From: Bacillota bacterium
Lineage (GTDB): Bacteria; Bacillota; Clostridia; Peptostreptococcales; Anaerovoracaceae
Direction of reading: 5' to 3'
Length of the DNA: 21,169 nt
NCBI GenBank assembly: GCA_017538845.1
Contig: JAFYIC010000173.1
Coordinates: 1-21,169, forward strand
Shown here: piece by piece, positions 1 to 8,907 of the stretch
Position numbering within the stretch: the stretch's first letter is position 1
Layout of the letters: every line of letters starts with the position of its first letter
The notes under the pieces: model-generated
The model's input: only the letters and a program-made list of their open reading frames with translations
The model's database searches: none
What the model was told of the DNA's origin: nothing
Program-made: the position numbers and the translations under genes

Positions 1-241
1 CACCTGATGAATAAGCGAGTCCGCTGGTATAGTCATCCGGATCCGTGAGCGGGTGATCGTCACCATACGGGTCGTTAATGTAGTGGAATAATTTTATGAG
101 TGCCATAAGTGGATTCCAGCCTGTGATCATGAGACATCCGAGGTATACTCCGATAAACAGTGAGAGTATTACTTCCTTAGTCCATACAGCCAGAATGATG
201 GTAAGCAATGGTGGCACGAGCGACCAAAAAGTACCTTCCAT
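1..241 (-). CDS. NhaC-family Na+/H+ antiporter, N-terminal part (runs off the left edge)
   Basis: Only the first 80 codons are inside the window; the gene continues beyond position 1. The protein starts MEGTFWSLVPPLLTIILAVW and continues with TKEVILSLFIGVYLG. That is the typical opening of NhaC-type sodium/proton antiporters, integral membrane proteins that exchange Na+ for H+ in pH and sodium homeostasis. Residues about 5-20 and 24-41 form the first two hydrophobic segments. A loop rich in Asp, Pro and His follows from about residue 54. The ATG at 239-241 has an excellent ribosome-binding site (AAGGAGG, six bases upstream). The gene is divergent from the membrane LuxR-type gene at 579, so the two may share control. 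The family call is confident; the ion specificity is not shown by this fragment. Confidence 0.85.
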   Translation of the reverse strand, partial: MEGTFWSLVPPLLTIILAVWTKEVILSLFIGVYLGCLMITGWNPLMALIKLFHYINDPYGDDHPLTDPDDYTSGLAYSSG

Positions 242-315
242 AAAAAACCTCCTTTTAAAAAACAGTTTGAAACAGTAGTAAAAACAACCGCGTTCCTTCT
301 TCCGCGGAATGAAAT

Positions 316-343
316 GCGCGTTTTTTGTGCAAAAAGGACGCGC
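316..343. repeat. Bulged inverted repeat in divergent intergenic region
   Basis: GCGCGT plus TTTTTG (316-327) pairs with CAAAAA (330-335) and ACGCGC (338-343), leaving a two-base loop and a GG bulge at 336-337. It lies about 75 bp upstream of the antiporter start and could be a leader hairpin on the minus strand or a protein-binding site. The pairing is seen directly; the role is unknown. Confidence 0.55.
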
Positions 344-414
344 TCAAAACACTACACACATTAAAAATATCAAGTGAAAATGCGAAAATATATTACACAA
401 TGGTAGAAAAGGCG

Positions 415-430
415 TACTACTATAGTAGTA
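415..430. promoter_or_regulatory. Perfect 16-bp palindrome, candidate operator
   Basis: TACTACTATAGTAGTA reads identically on both strands. Its centre is about 90 bp upstream of the predicted transcription start of the LuxR-type gene, a position typical of activator sites. It is flanked by two copies of GAAAAGGCG (about 406-414 and 439-447). LuxR-family proteins bind dyad-symmetric sites, so autoregulation or control of the divergent antiporter is plausible but unproven. Confidence 0.5.
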
Positions 431-477
431 TATTTGCCGAAAAGGCGGGTTTCCGGCGTAATACTTCTTCTGCGATA

Positions 478-506
478 TTGATAAACGCGACCTGAAAATG
501 TATAAT
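478..506 (+). promoter_or_regulatory. Sigma-A promoter of the membrane LuxR-type gene
   Basis: TTGATA (478-483), a 17-bp spacer, then TATAAT (501-506). The predicted start of transcription is near 513, giving a 5' leader of about 65 bases. The -10 box overlaps the in-frame ATG at 498, which rules that ATG out as the translation start. Confidence 0.8.
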
Positions 507-578
507 GACGCGTGTTCGATGAACAAACTGCCACAGACCTGCAAGAACGTTTGCGAAAAGAAAACAGGTGGAGAAAGA

Positions 579-1472
579 ATGCTTATACTTTATTTTGCGG
601 CGACTTTTCTGGGCGCTGCCACACTGACTATTTTGCTGATACTCTATATGGGAAGGAAAGACACCTTCCTTCGCTCGATGATACTCAGCATGATTTTCTG
701 CATAGCCATGATCATGATCGATGCGCTTCTGTTTCAGCCCTACGGATTCGAAACGGAAGAAAGCGCCGCAGCTACGATCACGGCTCTGCTGTTTGACATC
801 TCTTTCTACCTGTTTATGTTCTTCTGGATCCTTACAATGAGCAGTATCAACGGAGAAAAAAATCTAATTCCGCCCAAAATACTGCCCTTTGTGTTCGTAG
901 CGTGTTTCACCGTATATGAGATATCGCTGTTTTACGGAGCGTATGATATCAGCCTGGCAGCTACCCTGATTTTTGACGCGATAATGGTGATAAACGGGAT
1001 ATATTTCATCATATGCGGCATGAGAAACAAAGACAGGCATTACGGCAGACGGGTGCTCATCGCTTCCGGCGCGGGGCTGGCGGTATACGGCGGGTGGCTC
1101 GTGTATCTGGACCGCATGGCGCACAAAGAACTTACGGGAGGCGCAGTCACAGCATGGCCTCACGACCTTATAGTCTTTCTAATCCTGGCTTTTGAAGTAA
1201 TAGTGCTTGTATACTTCTTCTACGTGGATCCCCTGGGCATCAAAAAGAAAGATAAATCTGAATCCGTAGACGCCGGTCTCTGGAAAAAATATGATCTGAC
1301 AGAACGCGAAGAAGAGATAGCCAGACTGATACTGCAGGGTCTGAGCAATCCGCAGATAGCAGAAAAGGCTTTCATTGCAGAAACAACGGTCAAAAAACAT
1401 CTTACTAACATATATAAAAAGACAGGAACGCAAAGCCGGTACGACCTGATCGTCAAACTGGAGGATAAATAG
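579..1472 (+). CDS. Seven-helix membrane protein with C-terminal LuxR-type DNA-binding domain
   Basis: This 297-residue protein joins a membrane sensor-like part to a transcription factor. Hydrophobic segments lie near residues 3-23, 33-53, 66-88, 102-120, 128-146, 158-176 and 197-216. A charged linker rich in Lys, Asp and Ser follows. Residues about 238-297 are a LuxR/GerE helix-turn-helix: YDLTEREEEIARLILQGLSN, then the recognition helix region ETTVKKHLTNIYKKTG. The combination suggests a one-component regulator that stays in the membrane while touching DNA, but no ligand can be inferred. The start at 579 is chosen because AGGTGGAG precedes it and because an upstream in-frame ATG (498) overlaps the promoter. 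It is divergent from the NhaC-type gene, a likely target or partner, and ends at a bidirectional terminator. Confidence 0.85.
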   Translation: MLILYFAATFLGAATLTILLILYMGRKDTFLRSMILSMIFCIAMIMIDALLFQPYGFETEESAAATITALLFDISFYLFMFFWILTMSSINGEKNLIPPKILPFVFVACFTVYEISLFYGAYDISLAATLIFDAIMVINGIYFIICGMRNKDRHYGRRVLIASGAGLAVYGGWLVYLDRMAHKELTGGAVTAWPHDLIVFLILAFEVIVLVYFFYVDPLGIKKKDKSESVDAGLWKKYDLTEREEEIARLILQGLSNPQIAEKAFIAETTVKKHLTNIYKKTGTQSRYDLIVKLEDK

Positions 1473-1523
1473 CGCGCTTCGGTGTGGCAGGTATCAGGCT
1501 TCGGTTCACAGACAACAGCAATT

Positions 1524-1560
1524 AAAAAACAGCTGTGAGAATGATCTCGCAGCTGCTTTT
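1524..1560. terminator. Bidirectional intrinsic terminator between luxR-type gene and guaA
   Basis: The arms 1530-1540 (CAGCTGTGAGA) and 1545-1555 (TCTCGCAGCTG) pair fully with one G-U pair and a 4-base loop. CTTTT follows on the plus strand. On the minus strand the hairpin is followed by six T residues (1529-1524). It serves both converging genes. Confidence 0.9.
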
Positions 1561-1570
1561 ATTATCCGTA

Positions 1571-3121
1571 TTATTCGAATTCTATCGTCCCGGGCGGTTT
1601 ACCCGTGCAGTCGAACATTACTCTGTTCACATGATCCACCTCGTTCACGATCCTGCTGGTGACCTTGCTGAGGACTTCCCACGGAAGCTGCGCTGCCTCG
1701 GCGGTCATGAAGTCTGACGTCTCTACCGCTCTCAGAGCTATGGCATAATCATATGTCCTGAAGTCGCCCATTACTCCAACGGATCTCATGTTGGTCAGGG
1801 CTGCAAAGTACTGGCCCAGCGTCCTGTAATACTTTCCGCCGTCGTACTTTTCAACTTCTTCCCTGTAGATGGCGTCCGCGTCCTGAACGATCTTCACCTT
1901 TTCTTCGGTGACCTCTCCGATTATTCTGATGGCAAGTCCCGGTCCCGGGAATGGCTGTCTGAATACCAGATGCTCAGGTATGCCAAGCTCCAGTCCGGAC
2001 TTTCTGACTTCGTCCTTGAACAGCATCCTGAGAGGCTCGATGATCTCCTTGAAATCAACGTGATCCGGAAGTCCTCCCACGTTGTGGTGGGACTTGATCA
2101 CGGCGCTGTCTCCCAGTCCGCTCTCTATAACGTCCGGATAGATGGTCCCCTGTACCAGGAAATCCACCGCTCCGATCTTCTTTGCTTCTTCTTCGAATAC
2201 GCGAATGAATTCTTCGCCGATTATCTTTCTCTTCTTTTCCGGTTCGGAAACGCCGGCCAGCTTGTCGTAGAATCTCTGCTGGGCGTTGACCCTGATGAAG
2301 TTAAGGTCATACGGTCCTTCCGGTCCGAATACCGCCTCTACTTCGTCGCCTTCGTTCTTTCTCAGAAGACCGTGGTCGACGAACACGCATGTGAGCTGCT
2401 TACCGACAGCCTTTGAAAGCATAACCGCTGCGACTGATGAATCGACTCCGCCGCTTAATGCGCAGAGCACTTTGCCGTCTCCCACCTGTTCACGAATACT
2501 CTTGACGGTATCCTCAACGAAAGATCCCATCTCCCAGTCGCCGGAGCATCCGCATACGTCTCTTACGAATGTGCGGAGCATCTTCATCCCTTCACGGGTA
2601 TGCATTACTTCCGGATGGAACTGAGTGGCGTAAAACCCTCTGCTATCATCTTCCATTGCAGCTACCGGGCACACCGGCGTGCTGGCTGTCACTCTGAATC
2701 CTGCGGGAGGCTGCGATATGTAGTCGGTGTGGCTCATCCACGCGATGGTCTTTTCGGATACGTCGCCGAAAAGCCTGCCGCTCTTGTCGATGTCCACTTC
2801 TGTATGTCCGTACTCGCTGGTGGCTGCGCTTTCCACTTTGCCGCCCAGAGCGTGAGCCATGAGCTGAGCCCCGTAGCATATGCCCAGCGTGGGCACTCCC
2901 AGTTCAAAGAGCCTTTCGTCATAGGGAAGGGCCGCTTCACCGTATACGCTGTTTGGACCGCCCGTGAAAATGATGCCCTTCGGCTCTTTTGCCTTTATCT
3001 CTTCGATGCTCAGAGTATACGGATGAACTTCCGCATAAACGTTGCATTCTCTTACTCTTCTCGCGATCAGCGGAGTGTACTGTCCTCCGAAATCGAGGAC
3101 CAGTATGGTTTCATGCTTCAT
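1571..3121 (-). CDS. guaA: GMP synthase (glutamine-hydrolysing)
   Basis: It converts XMP, ATP and glutamine to GMP, the last step of guanine nucleotide synthesis in the cytoplasm. The 516-residue protein has the full family architecture. An N-terminal class I glutamine amidotransferase has nucleophile Cys82 in GICYGAQ and partners His169 and Glu171 in QFHPEV. An ATP-pyrophosphatase domain has the loop SGGVDSS at 223-229. The C-terminal dimerisation domain ends PPGTIEFE. Diagnostic stretches such as [17 protein letters not shown] are intact. The frame is open five codons further up to 3136, but the ATG at 3121 is preferred: AAAGGAAC lies just before it and the longer start would abut the guaB stop. 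guaB lies 15 bases upstream, so the two form a guaBA operon sharing one promoter. Confidence 0.97.
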   Translation of the reverse strand: MKHETILVLDFGGQYTPLIARRVRECNVYAEVHPYTLSIEEIKAKEPKGIIFTGGPNSVYGEAALPYDERLFELGVPTLGICYGAQLMAHALGGKVESAATSEYGHTEVDIDKSGRLFGDVSEKTIAWMSHTDYISQPPAGFRVTASTPVCPVAAMEDDSRGFYATQFHPEVMHTREGMKMLRTFVRDVCGCSGDWEMGSFVEDTVKSIREQVGDGKVLCALSGGVDSSVAAVMLSKAVGKQLTCVFVDHGLLRKNEGDEVEAVFGPEGPYDLNFIRVNAQQRFYDKLAGVSEPEKKRKIIGEEFIRVFEEEAKKIGAVDFLVQGTIYPDVIESGLGDSAVIKSHHNVGGLPDHVDFKEIIEPLRMLFKDEVRKSGLELGIPEHLVFRQPFPGPGLAIRIIGEVTEEKVKIVQDADAIYREEVEKYDGGKYYRTLGQYFAALTNMRSVGVMGDFRTYDYAIALRAVETSDFMTAEAAQLPWEVLSKVTSRIVNEVDHVNRVMFDCTGKPPGTIEFE

Positions 3122-3136
3122 TGCTGTTCCTTTCAT

Positions 3137-4651
3137 TTATGGTCTGTTACCTGTGTTGCTGGTTGTCTCCTTGAGCATTACGTCGTGGGCTCCGCCCTCT
3201 ACGATGCTGGTTGCGGAAACCAGTGTCAGCTTGGCGTTCTCTCTCAGCTCCTTAAGGCTCAGTACACCGCAGTTGCACATGGTTGATTTCACCTTGTTAA
3301 GCGACTGATTCACGTTGTCGCTCAAGTGACCTGCGTACGGTACGTAGGAGTCAACGCCTTCCTCGAATGAAAGCTTCTTGTCGCCGCCCATATCGTAACG
3401 CTGCCAGTTCCTTGCTCTGTTGGAACCTTCGCCCCAGTACTCTTTCACGTAGTTGCCGTTGATGTTGAGTTTTGCGCCCGGGCTTTCGTCGAATCTTGCG
3501 AAATATCTCCCCAGCATGAGGAAGTCAGCTCCCATTGCCAGGGCAAGTGTCATATGGTAGTCATATACGATACCGCCGTCAGAACAGATGGGTACGTATA
3601 TTCCCGTCTTTTCAAAGTATTCGTCTCTGGCCTTTGCCACATCCATTACGGCGCTTGCCTGTCCGCGGCCGATACCCTTCTGCTCACGGGTGATGCAGAT
3701 GCTTCCGCCGCCGATACCTATCTTGACGAAATCAGCGCCCGCTTCAGCCAGGTAATTGAATCCTTCTTTATCTACAACGTTACCTGCTCCGATCTTTACC
3801 GAGTCGCCGTATTCCTTTCTTACGAAATCCAGTGTAGTCTTCTGCCATTCCGTAAATCCTTCGCTGGAATCTATACAGAGCACGTCAGCGCCCGCATCTA
3901 CCAGCGCGGGGATCCTTTCCTCGTAGTCCCTGGTGTTGACTCCGGCTCCCACTACGTAGCGCTTGCCGTCGTCCAGGAGTTCGTTCGGATTGGCTTTATG
4001 AGTATCGTAGTCTTTTCTGAATACGAAATAGAGGAGTTTCTGATTGTCATCTATAACAGGAAGCGCGTTGAGCTTGTTGTCCCAGAGCATGTCATTGCAT
4101 TCTGAAAGGGACGCGCCCTCATCGGCGTATATGAGCTTTTCATAAGGAGTCATGAATTCCGATACTTTCGTATCCATTGACATCCTGCTCACGCGGTAAT
4201 CCCTGCTCGTAACGAGGCCCAGGAGTTTTCCGTCAGCGGTACCGTCTTCCGTAACAGCCGTAGTCGAATGGCCGGTCCTTTCCTTCAGTTCCAGAAGTTC
4301 TCCCAGTGTCTGGTCCGGTCTTATATTGGTGTTGCTGGTCACGAATCCGGCTTTGTGGCTCTTTACTTTCTTTACCATTGCAGCCTGATTCTCAATGGTT
4401 TGCGATCCGTATATGAATGAAATGCCGCCTTCCTTTGCCAGGGCTATCGCCATGGTGTCGTCGGAAACAGCCTGCATGACCGCCGATACCAGCGGTATGT
4501 TCATCTTGATCGCCGGCTCTTCGCCTTTCTTATACTTGACTACCGGACATTCCAGGCTCACGTTCTCCACCTTGCAGTCCGTTGACGAATAACCCGGCAC
4601 CAGCAGGTACTCATTGAATGTTCTTGACGGTTCCTTGAAATATTCTGCCAT
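3137..4651 (-). CDS. guaB: IMP dehydrogenase, Tritrichomonas-like type
   Basis: It oxidises IMP to XMP with NAD+, the committed step to GMP. The 504-residue protein is a TIM barrel interrupted by two CBS domains (about residues 105-215). The catalytic loop reads [15 protein letters not shown], with the nucleophile at Cys319. The mobile flap contains Arg418-Tyr419 within [12 protein letters not shown]. The phosphate-binding region [20 protein letters not shown] and the end motif GAHDVM are present. From memory, the sequence and even the numbering of Cys319 and Arg418/Tyr419 match the enzyme of the protozoan Tritrichomonas foetus, rather than the Bacillus or E. coli type whose loop is GPGSICTTR. 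The ATG follows AAGGAGGAG. It is the first gene of guaBA; no purine riboswitch is evident in the leader. Confidence 0.96.
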   Translation of the reverse strand: MAEYFKEPSRTFNEYLLVPGYSSTDCKVENVSLECPVVKYKKGEEPAIKMNIPLVSAVMQAVSDDTMAIALAKEGGISFIYGSQTIENQAAMVKKVKSHKAGFVTSNTNIRPDQTLGELLELKERTGHSTTAVTEDGTADGKLLGLVTSRDYRVSRMSMDTKVSEFMTPYEKLIYADEGASLSECNDMLWDNKLNALPVIDDNQKLLYFVFRKDYDTHKANPNELLDDGKRYVVGAGVNTRDYEERIPALVDAGADVLCIDSSEGFTEWQKTTLDFVRKEYGDSVKIGAGNVVDKEGFNYLAEAGADFVKIGIGGGSICITREQKGIGRGQASAVMDVAKARDEYFEKTGIYVPICSDGGIVYDYHMTLALAMGADFLMLGRYFARFDESPGAKLNINGNYVKEYWGEGSNRARNWQRYDMGGDKKLSFEEGVDSYVPYAGHLSDNVNQSLNKVKSTMCNCGVLSLKELRENAKLTLVSATSIVEGGAHDVMLKETTSNTGNRP

Positions 4652-4696
4652 TTGCTCCTCCTTGCCTCTTTCTTTAACCTGTTTTATTAACTAATT

Positions 4697-4725
4697 ATTT
4701 TATCTTATATCGCCTGTTTTTACAA
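4697..4725 (-). promoter_or_regulatory. Sigma-A promoter of guaBA
   Basis: On the minus strand TTGTAA (4725-4720), a 17-bp spacer and TAAAAT (4702-4697) precede guaB, giving a leader of roughly 40 bases. This is too short for a purine riboswitch. Confidence 0.7.
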
Positions 4726-4768
4726 CGGAGGCAGGCGCATTTCTTTGCCGGATTACTGCTTTTTTATT

Positions 4769-4910
4769 CGCGGGCAAAGCGCAGGCCTGTGGGGGCGCCT
4801 CCGCAGGAGCCCTTTGTATTTTATGCAGGACAGAGCATAGGCCTGTGGGGACGCCTCCGCAGACGCCTGCGTCGAGGACCGCGTTCCTGCAGGTCTGCGC
4901 TTTGCCCGCG
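4769..4910. repeat. Nested inverted/direct repeat element (possible MITE or structured RNA)
   Basis: The outer arms 4769-4789 and 4890-4910 are 21-base inverted copies of each other (one G-T wobble), beginning CGCGGGCAAAGCGCAG. The similarity extends outward into A/T tracts on both sides (4760-4768 and 4913-4921). Inside, a 29-base unit occurs twice in direct orientation (4783-4811 and 4839-4867, two differences), sharing AGGCCTGTGGGG and CGCCTCCGCAG. Each unit can itself fold as a CCTGTGG/CCGCAGG hairpin. A further hairpin (TATGC/GCATA, 4822-4839) lies between them. Base composition is much more GC-rich than the flanking leader DNA. The right arm abuts the groEL terminator. The structure is seen directly; calling it a miniature mobile element or a structured RNA is inference. 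Confidence 0.75.
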
Positions 4911-4915
4911 GAGAT

Positions 4916-4947
4916 AAAAAACGCTGCGCCGGTTTCCCGACACAGCG
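4916..4947 (-). terminator. Intrinsic terminator of groESL
   Basis: On the minus strand an 11-bp stem, CGCTGTGTCGG with CCGGCGCAGCG (two G-U pairs), closes a GAAA tetraloop and is followed by six T residues. It lies about 35 bases after the groEL stop. Confidence 0.92.
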
Positions 4948-4981
4948 CCGTACTGTTTCTTTATTCAAAATGGTGTCTGGC

Positions 4982-6637
<1,656 letters not shown>

Positions 6638-6916
6638 TTAGTCAATCGTTGCGTATATATCTCTCTGGGTGAGAATTATGTACTGCTCGCCCTCATACTT
6701 GATCTCCAGACCGCCGTACTGTGAGAAGATAACTCTGTCGCCGGGTTTTACTGTTACCGGATGATCTTTTTCTCCCGGTCCTACAGCAACTACTTCCGCG
6801 ATCTGAGGCTTTTCCTTGCTCTGTGAAGTGAGGATGATACCGCTTTCTGTCTTTTCCTCAGCTTCCTCTCTTTTGATAACGATCCTGTCGCCAAGTGGTT
6901 TGATTCCAAAACTCAT
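6638..6916 (-). CDS. groES: 10-kDa co-chaperonin GroES
   Basis: It is the lid of the GroEL chamber. The 92-residue protein starts with IKPLGDRIVIKREEAEEKTE and has the mobile loop segment ESGIILTSQSKEKPQ, which contacts GroEL. The dome and C-terminal core follow (VVAVGPGEKD, PGDRVIFSQYGGLEIKYEGE). The start codon follows AAAGGAGAG. It is the first gene of the groESL operon, directly behind the HrcA-type operator. Confidence 0.97.
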   Translation of the reverse strand: MSFGIKPLGDRIVIKREEAEEKTESGIILTSQSKEKPQIAEVVAVGPGEKDHPVTVKPGDRVIFSQYGGLEIKYEGEQYIILTQRDIYATID

Positions 6917-6972
6917 AACTATCTCTCCTTTGCCTGATTTATATTTTGATTACAATCAATCTGTTTTTGTTA

Positions 6973-6999
6973 TTAGCACTCATTCCCTTTGAGTGCTAA
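6973..6999. promoter_or_regulatory. CIRCE operator (HrcA-binding site)
   Basis: TTAGCACTC, nine bases, GAGTGCTAA: a perfect match to the CIRCE element. It lies just downstream of the groES -10 box, within the transcript start region, where the heat-shock repressor HrcA is known to block groESL expression until protein-folding stress occurs. hrcA itself is not in this window. Confidence 0.97.
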
Positions 7000-7003
7000 C
7001 TAT

Positions 7004-7032
7004 AATATAAAACTAATCCCCTGTTGTGTCAA
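7004..7032 (-). promoter_or_regulatory. Sigma-A promoter of groESL
   Basis: On the minus strand a consensus TTGACA (7032-7027), 17-bp spacer and TATATT (7009-7004) end five bases before the CIRCE element. This is a vegetative promoter repressed at its start site. Confidence 0.9.
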
Positions 7033-7082
7033 GGGATTTTGAGCATTTATATTCATTTTTGAAAGCCTGAAATTCCGCGGGC

Positions 7083-7988
7083 TTATCCGCGTCCCGAATC
7101 GCCCCGGGAACGGGCGAAATAGAACAGATACTGCTGGGCTATACCGCCCCATTTTCCATAGGTTTTCCCGGCGAAATCAGCCATGGCCGAAAGATCGTTT
7201 TCCGGGTATCCGTAAAGGTCTGACATGACCCTCTTCATCCACACGTCTATGGGAAATCTGTCGTATTTTGAAAGGCCGAAAAGCAGGATGCAGTTGGCCA
7301 CTTTGGGTCCTACTCCCGCAAGTTCCGATATGTATTCAAAAGCCTCTTCAGATGAGACTTCTTCAGAAGCAAGTTCGTTCAGTCTGCGGCATTTGTCCTC
7401 CGCCAGGACCTTCGCCGTTTCGATGATGTACTTTGCCCTGTATCCCAGCCGGCAGCAGCCAAGATCTGTTTCTTCAAGCTGCGCCAGTTTTCCGGCTGAA
7501 GGCAGCGAGAAAAAAGTCCTGCCTCTGAACTCTCCGATCTTATCGCCGAAATTTGCCGCAACAGACTCTATGCATTTTTTGATCCTGGGGATGTTGTTGT
7601 TCTGGGAAATTATAAAAGAAAGGGCTGTTTCCCACGGGTCCTGTTTCAGTATCCTGATGCCATACCCGCAGCGGGTGGCTTCTTCGATGACCGGATCTCT
7701 TTCGGCCAGTTCTTTCTTGATCGCGCCGTAATCTCTGTCCAGGTCGAAGTAGGAACGCCAAAGTGCCTCCGTCTCAGTGTCGTCTGCGCTTTCAATAACG
7801 AGTCTGCCCGGGCCTGCGTCATCCCCCGGATCCGCGCCGCCGTAAGGTTCAAAGCGGACATTGGTCATCCGGTCAAAGGCCGTGCCGGTCCAGCTCCCGT
7901 CCTCTTCTTTTTCGAAACGGAAACACTGACCGCAGTCGAATATATGATCTGTATTGAAATCTTTTACGTTTTCTATAACTACTGCCAC
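7083..7988 (-). CDS. 8-oxoguanine DNA glycosylase / AP lyase (OGG1 type)
   Basis: This enzyme excises oxidised guanine from DNA in base-excision repair. The 301-residue protein has an N-terminal OGG-type domain with DCGQCFRF and a C-terminal helix-hairpin-helix glycosylase domain. The hairpin reads ELAGVGPKVANCILLFGL; Lys229 is the expected Schiff-base lysine, and Asp248 in RFPIDVWMKRVM is the conserved catalytic acid. DPWETALSFIISQNNNI matches the family motif before the hairpin. The start is a GTG at 7988 with AGGGAT upstream; the preceding P-loop/Asp23 gene ends 31 bases earlier, so the two are probably co-transcribed. In an anaerobe it may protect against transient oxygen exposure; that is inference. 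Confidence 0.93.
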   Translation of the reverse strand: MAVVIENVKDFNTDHIFDCGQCFRFEKEEDGSWTGTAFDRMTNVRFEPYGGADPGDDAGPGRLVIESADDTETEALWRSYFDLDRDYGAIKKELAERDPVIEEATRCGYGIRILKQDPWETALSFIISQNNNIPRIKKCIESVAANFGDKIGEFRGRTFFSLPSAGKLAQLEETDLGCCRLGYRAKYIIETAKVLAEDKCRRLNELASEEVSSEEAFEYISELAGVGPKVANCILLFGLSKYDRFPIDVWMKRVMSDLYGYPENDLSAMADFAGKTYGKWGGIAQQYLFYFARSRGDSGRG

Positions 7989-8019
7989 TGTCTTATCCCT
8001 GTCTGAAATGCCCCGTTGT

Positions 8020-8820
8020 TTATACCAGTTCTGTGATAGTCACGTTCAGGCTGTCCACGTTGAAAGCTGTCATGGATTCTATCCTGGCCGTACAACGCTC
8101 CTGCAGTCTTGCCGCTGCCTGGATCACGTCAAATCCCGTGTTCATCTCAACGGCAACGTTTATATCTATACCTGTCGGCGAATCATATGCTCCCACCTTT
8201 GTCACTTCCGCGACAGCCGGGGAATTTATAGCAATGTAGCGGACTATATCGGCTATGACTTTGTCCGAAATGATGTAGTCTCCCTTGTAGCTGTAGGTGG
8301 GGCGTACCACGGATTTTTCCGAATCACGTCCGCCTCCGAATCCTTTTATGATCTGCAGCGGGTCCATGAAATATCCGGAGAACTGTTTCTTCAGCTGGAA
8401 AGAAGGCGCCGGGATCAGGTGCTTGCCCTGTCCCACTCTCTGCTTCCTGGCTATGGCTCTTTCTTCCTTTGTGGTGATGTCTTCTATGTGTATGAATTCC
8501 GAAATAGCAGGCAGATCCAGCCTGGCCGCTATGCGTTCTGCCATCTTGTCCGACGTCCCGATGATAAGTATCCGCTCCGGGTCGGCCTCTTTTATCTTCG
8601 CCGCCACTTCATCCCTGATTTTCTGGTCGTTAAAAAGCGCCATCTTCGTAGCCCCGATCTTGGTCGGAGCCGTCTTGGCGGAAGAGCCTGCGGCCACACG
8701 GTAGTTCAGAATGAACAGTCCGTCATCTATTATGGCCCATATTTTTAATTGCCGGCACAGGTCCATTGCTTTGTAGCTTTTTCCCGTCCCGCTTCTTCCT
8801 GTCAGCGCGTAAACTTTCAT
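8020..8820 (-). CDS. P-loop nucleotide-binding protein fused to an Asp23/Gls24-like domain
   Basis: The 266-residue protein starts MKVYALTGRSGTGKS, with a clear Walker A motif at residues 8-15, and continues as a compact nucleotide-binding domain (ERILIIGTSDKMAERIAARL resembles the central strand and helix). Residues about 178-266 (YKGDYIISDKVIADIVRYIA, VAEVTKVGAYDSPTGIDINV, then RIESMTAFNVDSLNVTITEL) match the Asp23/Gls24 (YloU/DUF322) fold, known from Gram-positive envelope-stress proteins. A conserved-looking basic/aromatic stretch links the halves. No signal peptide or membrane helix is seen. The function is unknown; ATP or GTP binding is expected from the P-loop. It starts divergent from the ferredoxin, with no strong Shine-Dalgarno, and ogg follows 31 bases downstream. 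Confidence 0.8.
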   Translation of the reverse strand: MKVYALTGRSGTGKSYKAMDLCRQLKIWAIIDDGLFILNYRVAAGSSAKTAPTKIGATKMALFNDQKIRDEVAAKIKEADPERILIIGTSDKMAERIAARLDLPAISEFIHIEDITTKEERAIARKQRVGQGKHLIPAPSFQLKKQFSGYFMDPLQIIKGFGGGRDSEKSVVRPTYSYKGDYIISDKVIADIVRYIAINSPAVAEVTKVGAYDSPTGIDINVAVEMNTGFDVIQAAARLQERCTARIESMTAFNVDSLNVTITELV

Positions 8821-8821
8821 C

Positions 8822-8850
8822 TTGAATTCACATATATCCGGTGTTATAAT
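8822..8850 (+). promoter_or_regulatory. Sigma-A promoter of the ferredoxin gene
   Basis: TTGAAT (8822-8827), 17-bp spacer, TATAAT (8845-8850). The leader is about 50 bases and contains an imperfect inverted repeat, TTCACGG with CCGTTAA (8862-8881). The good match and strong ribosome-binding site (AAGGAGG) predict high expression. Confidence 0.85.
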
Positions 8851-8907
8851 CTACTTGATTGTTCACGGATAATACCGTTAATATAACTTTTATAAGGAGG
8901 TTTCACA

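Larger units (their letters stand above)
242..578. other. Divergent intergenic region between the NhaC-type and membrane LuxR-type genes
   Basis: This 337-base gap holds no credible gene. It contains the ribosome-binding site of the antiporter (248-253), a bulged hairpin (316-343), a perfect 16-bp palindrome (415-430) and a consensus promoter reading right (478-506). The stretch 344-410 is AT-rich. I could not identify a convincing promoter for the leftward antiporter gene. Confidence 0.7.
4652..4981. other. Intergenic region between guaB and groEL
   Basis: This 330-base gap has the guaBA promoter at 4697-4725, a GC-rich nested repeat element at 4769-4910 and the groESL terminator at 4916-4947. 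I see no supported gene in it. Open frames across the repeat (for example 4753-4968 minus) run through the terminator hairpin and have no ribosome-binding site. Confidence 0.75.

Noticed and set aside
344..544. 66-codon minus-strand open frame in the divergent gap
   Set aside because: It begins at a TTG without a ribosome-binding site and covers the palindrome and the luxR-type promoter.
4652..4700. Purine riboswitch before guaBA
   Set aside because: The leader after the predicted promoter is only about 40 bases, too short for the aptamer.
4753..4968. 71-codon minus-strand open frame across the repeat element
   Set aside because: It runs through the groEL terminator hairpin, has no ribosome-binding site and owes its length to GC-rich repeats.
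7040..7090. Terminator after the 8-oxoguanine glycosylase gene
   Set aside because: CGCGG/CCGCG can pair around the stop codon, but no T-tract follows, so it is not supported.
8859..8886. Possible Rex operator in the ferredoxin leader
   Set aside because: The inverted repeat TTCACGG/CCGTTAA does not match the TTGTGA/TCACAA or TTGTTAA/TTAACAA arms expected for Rex.
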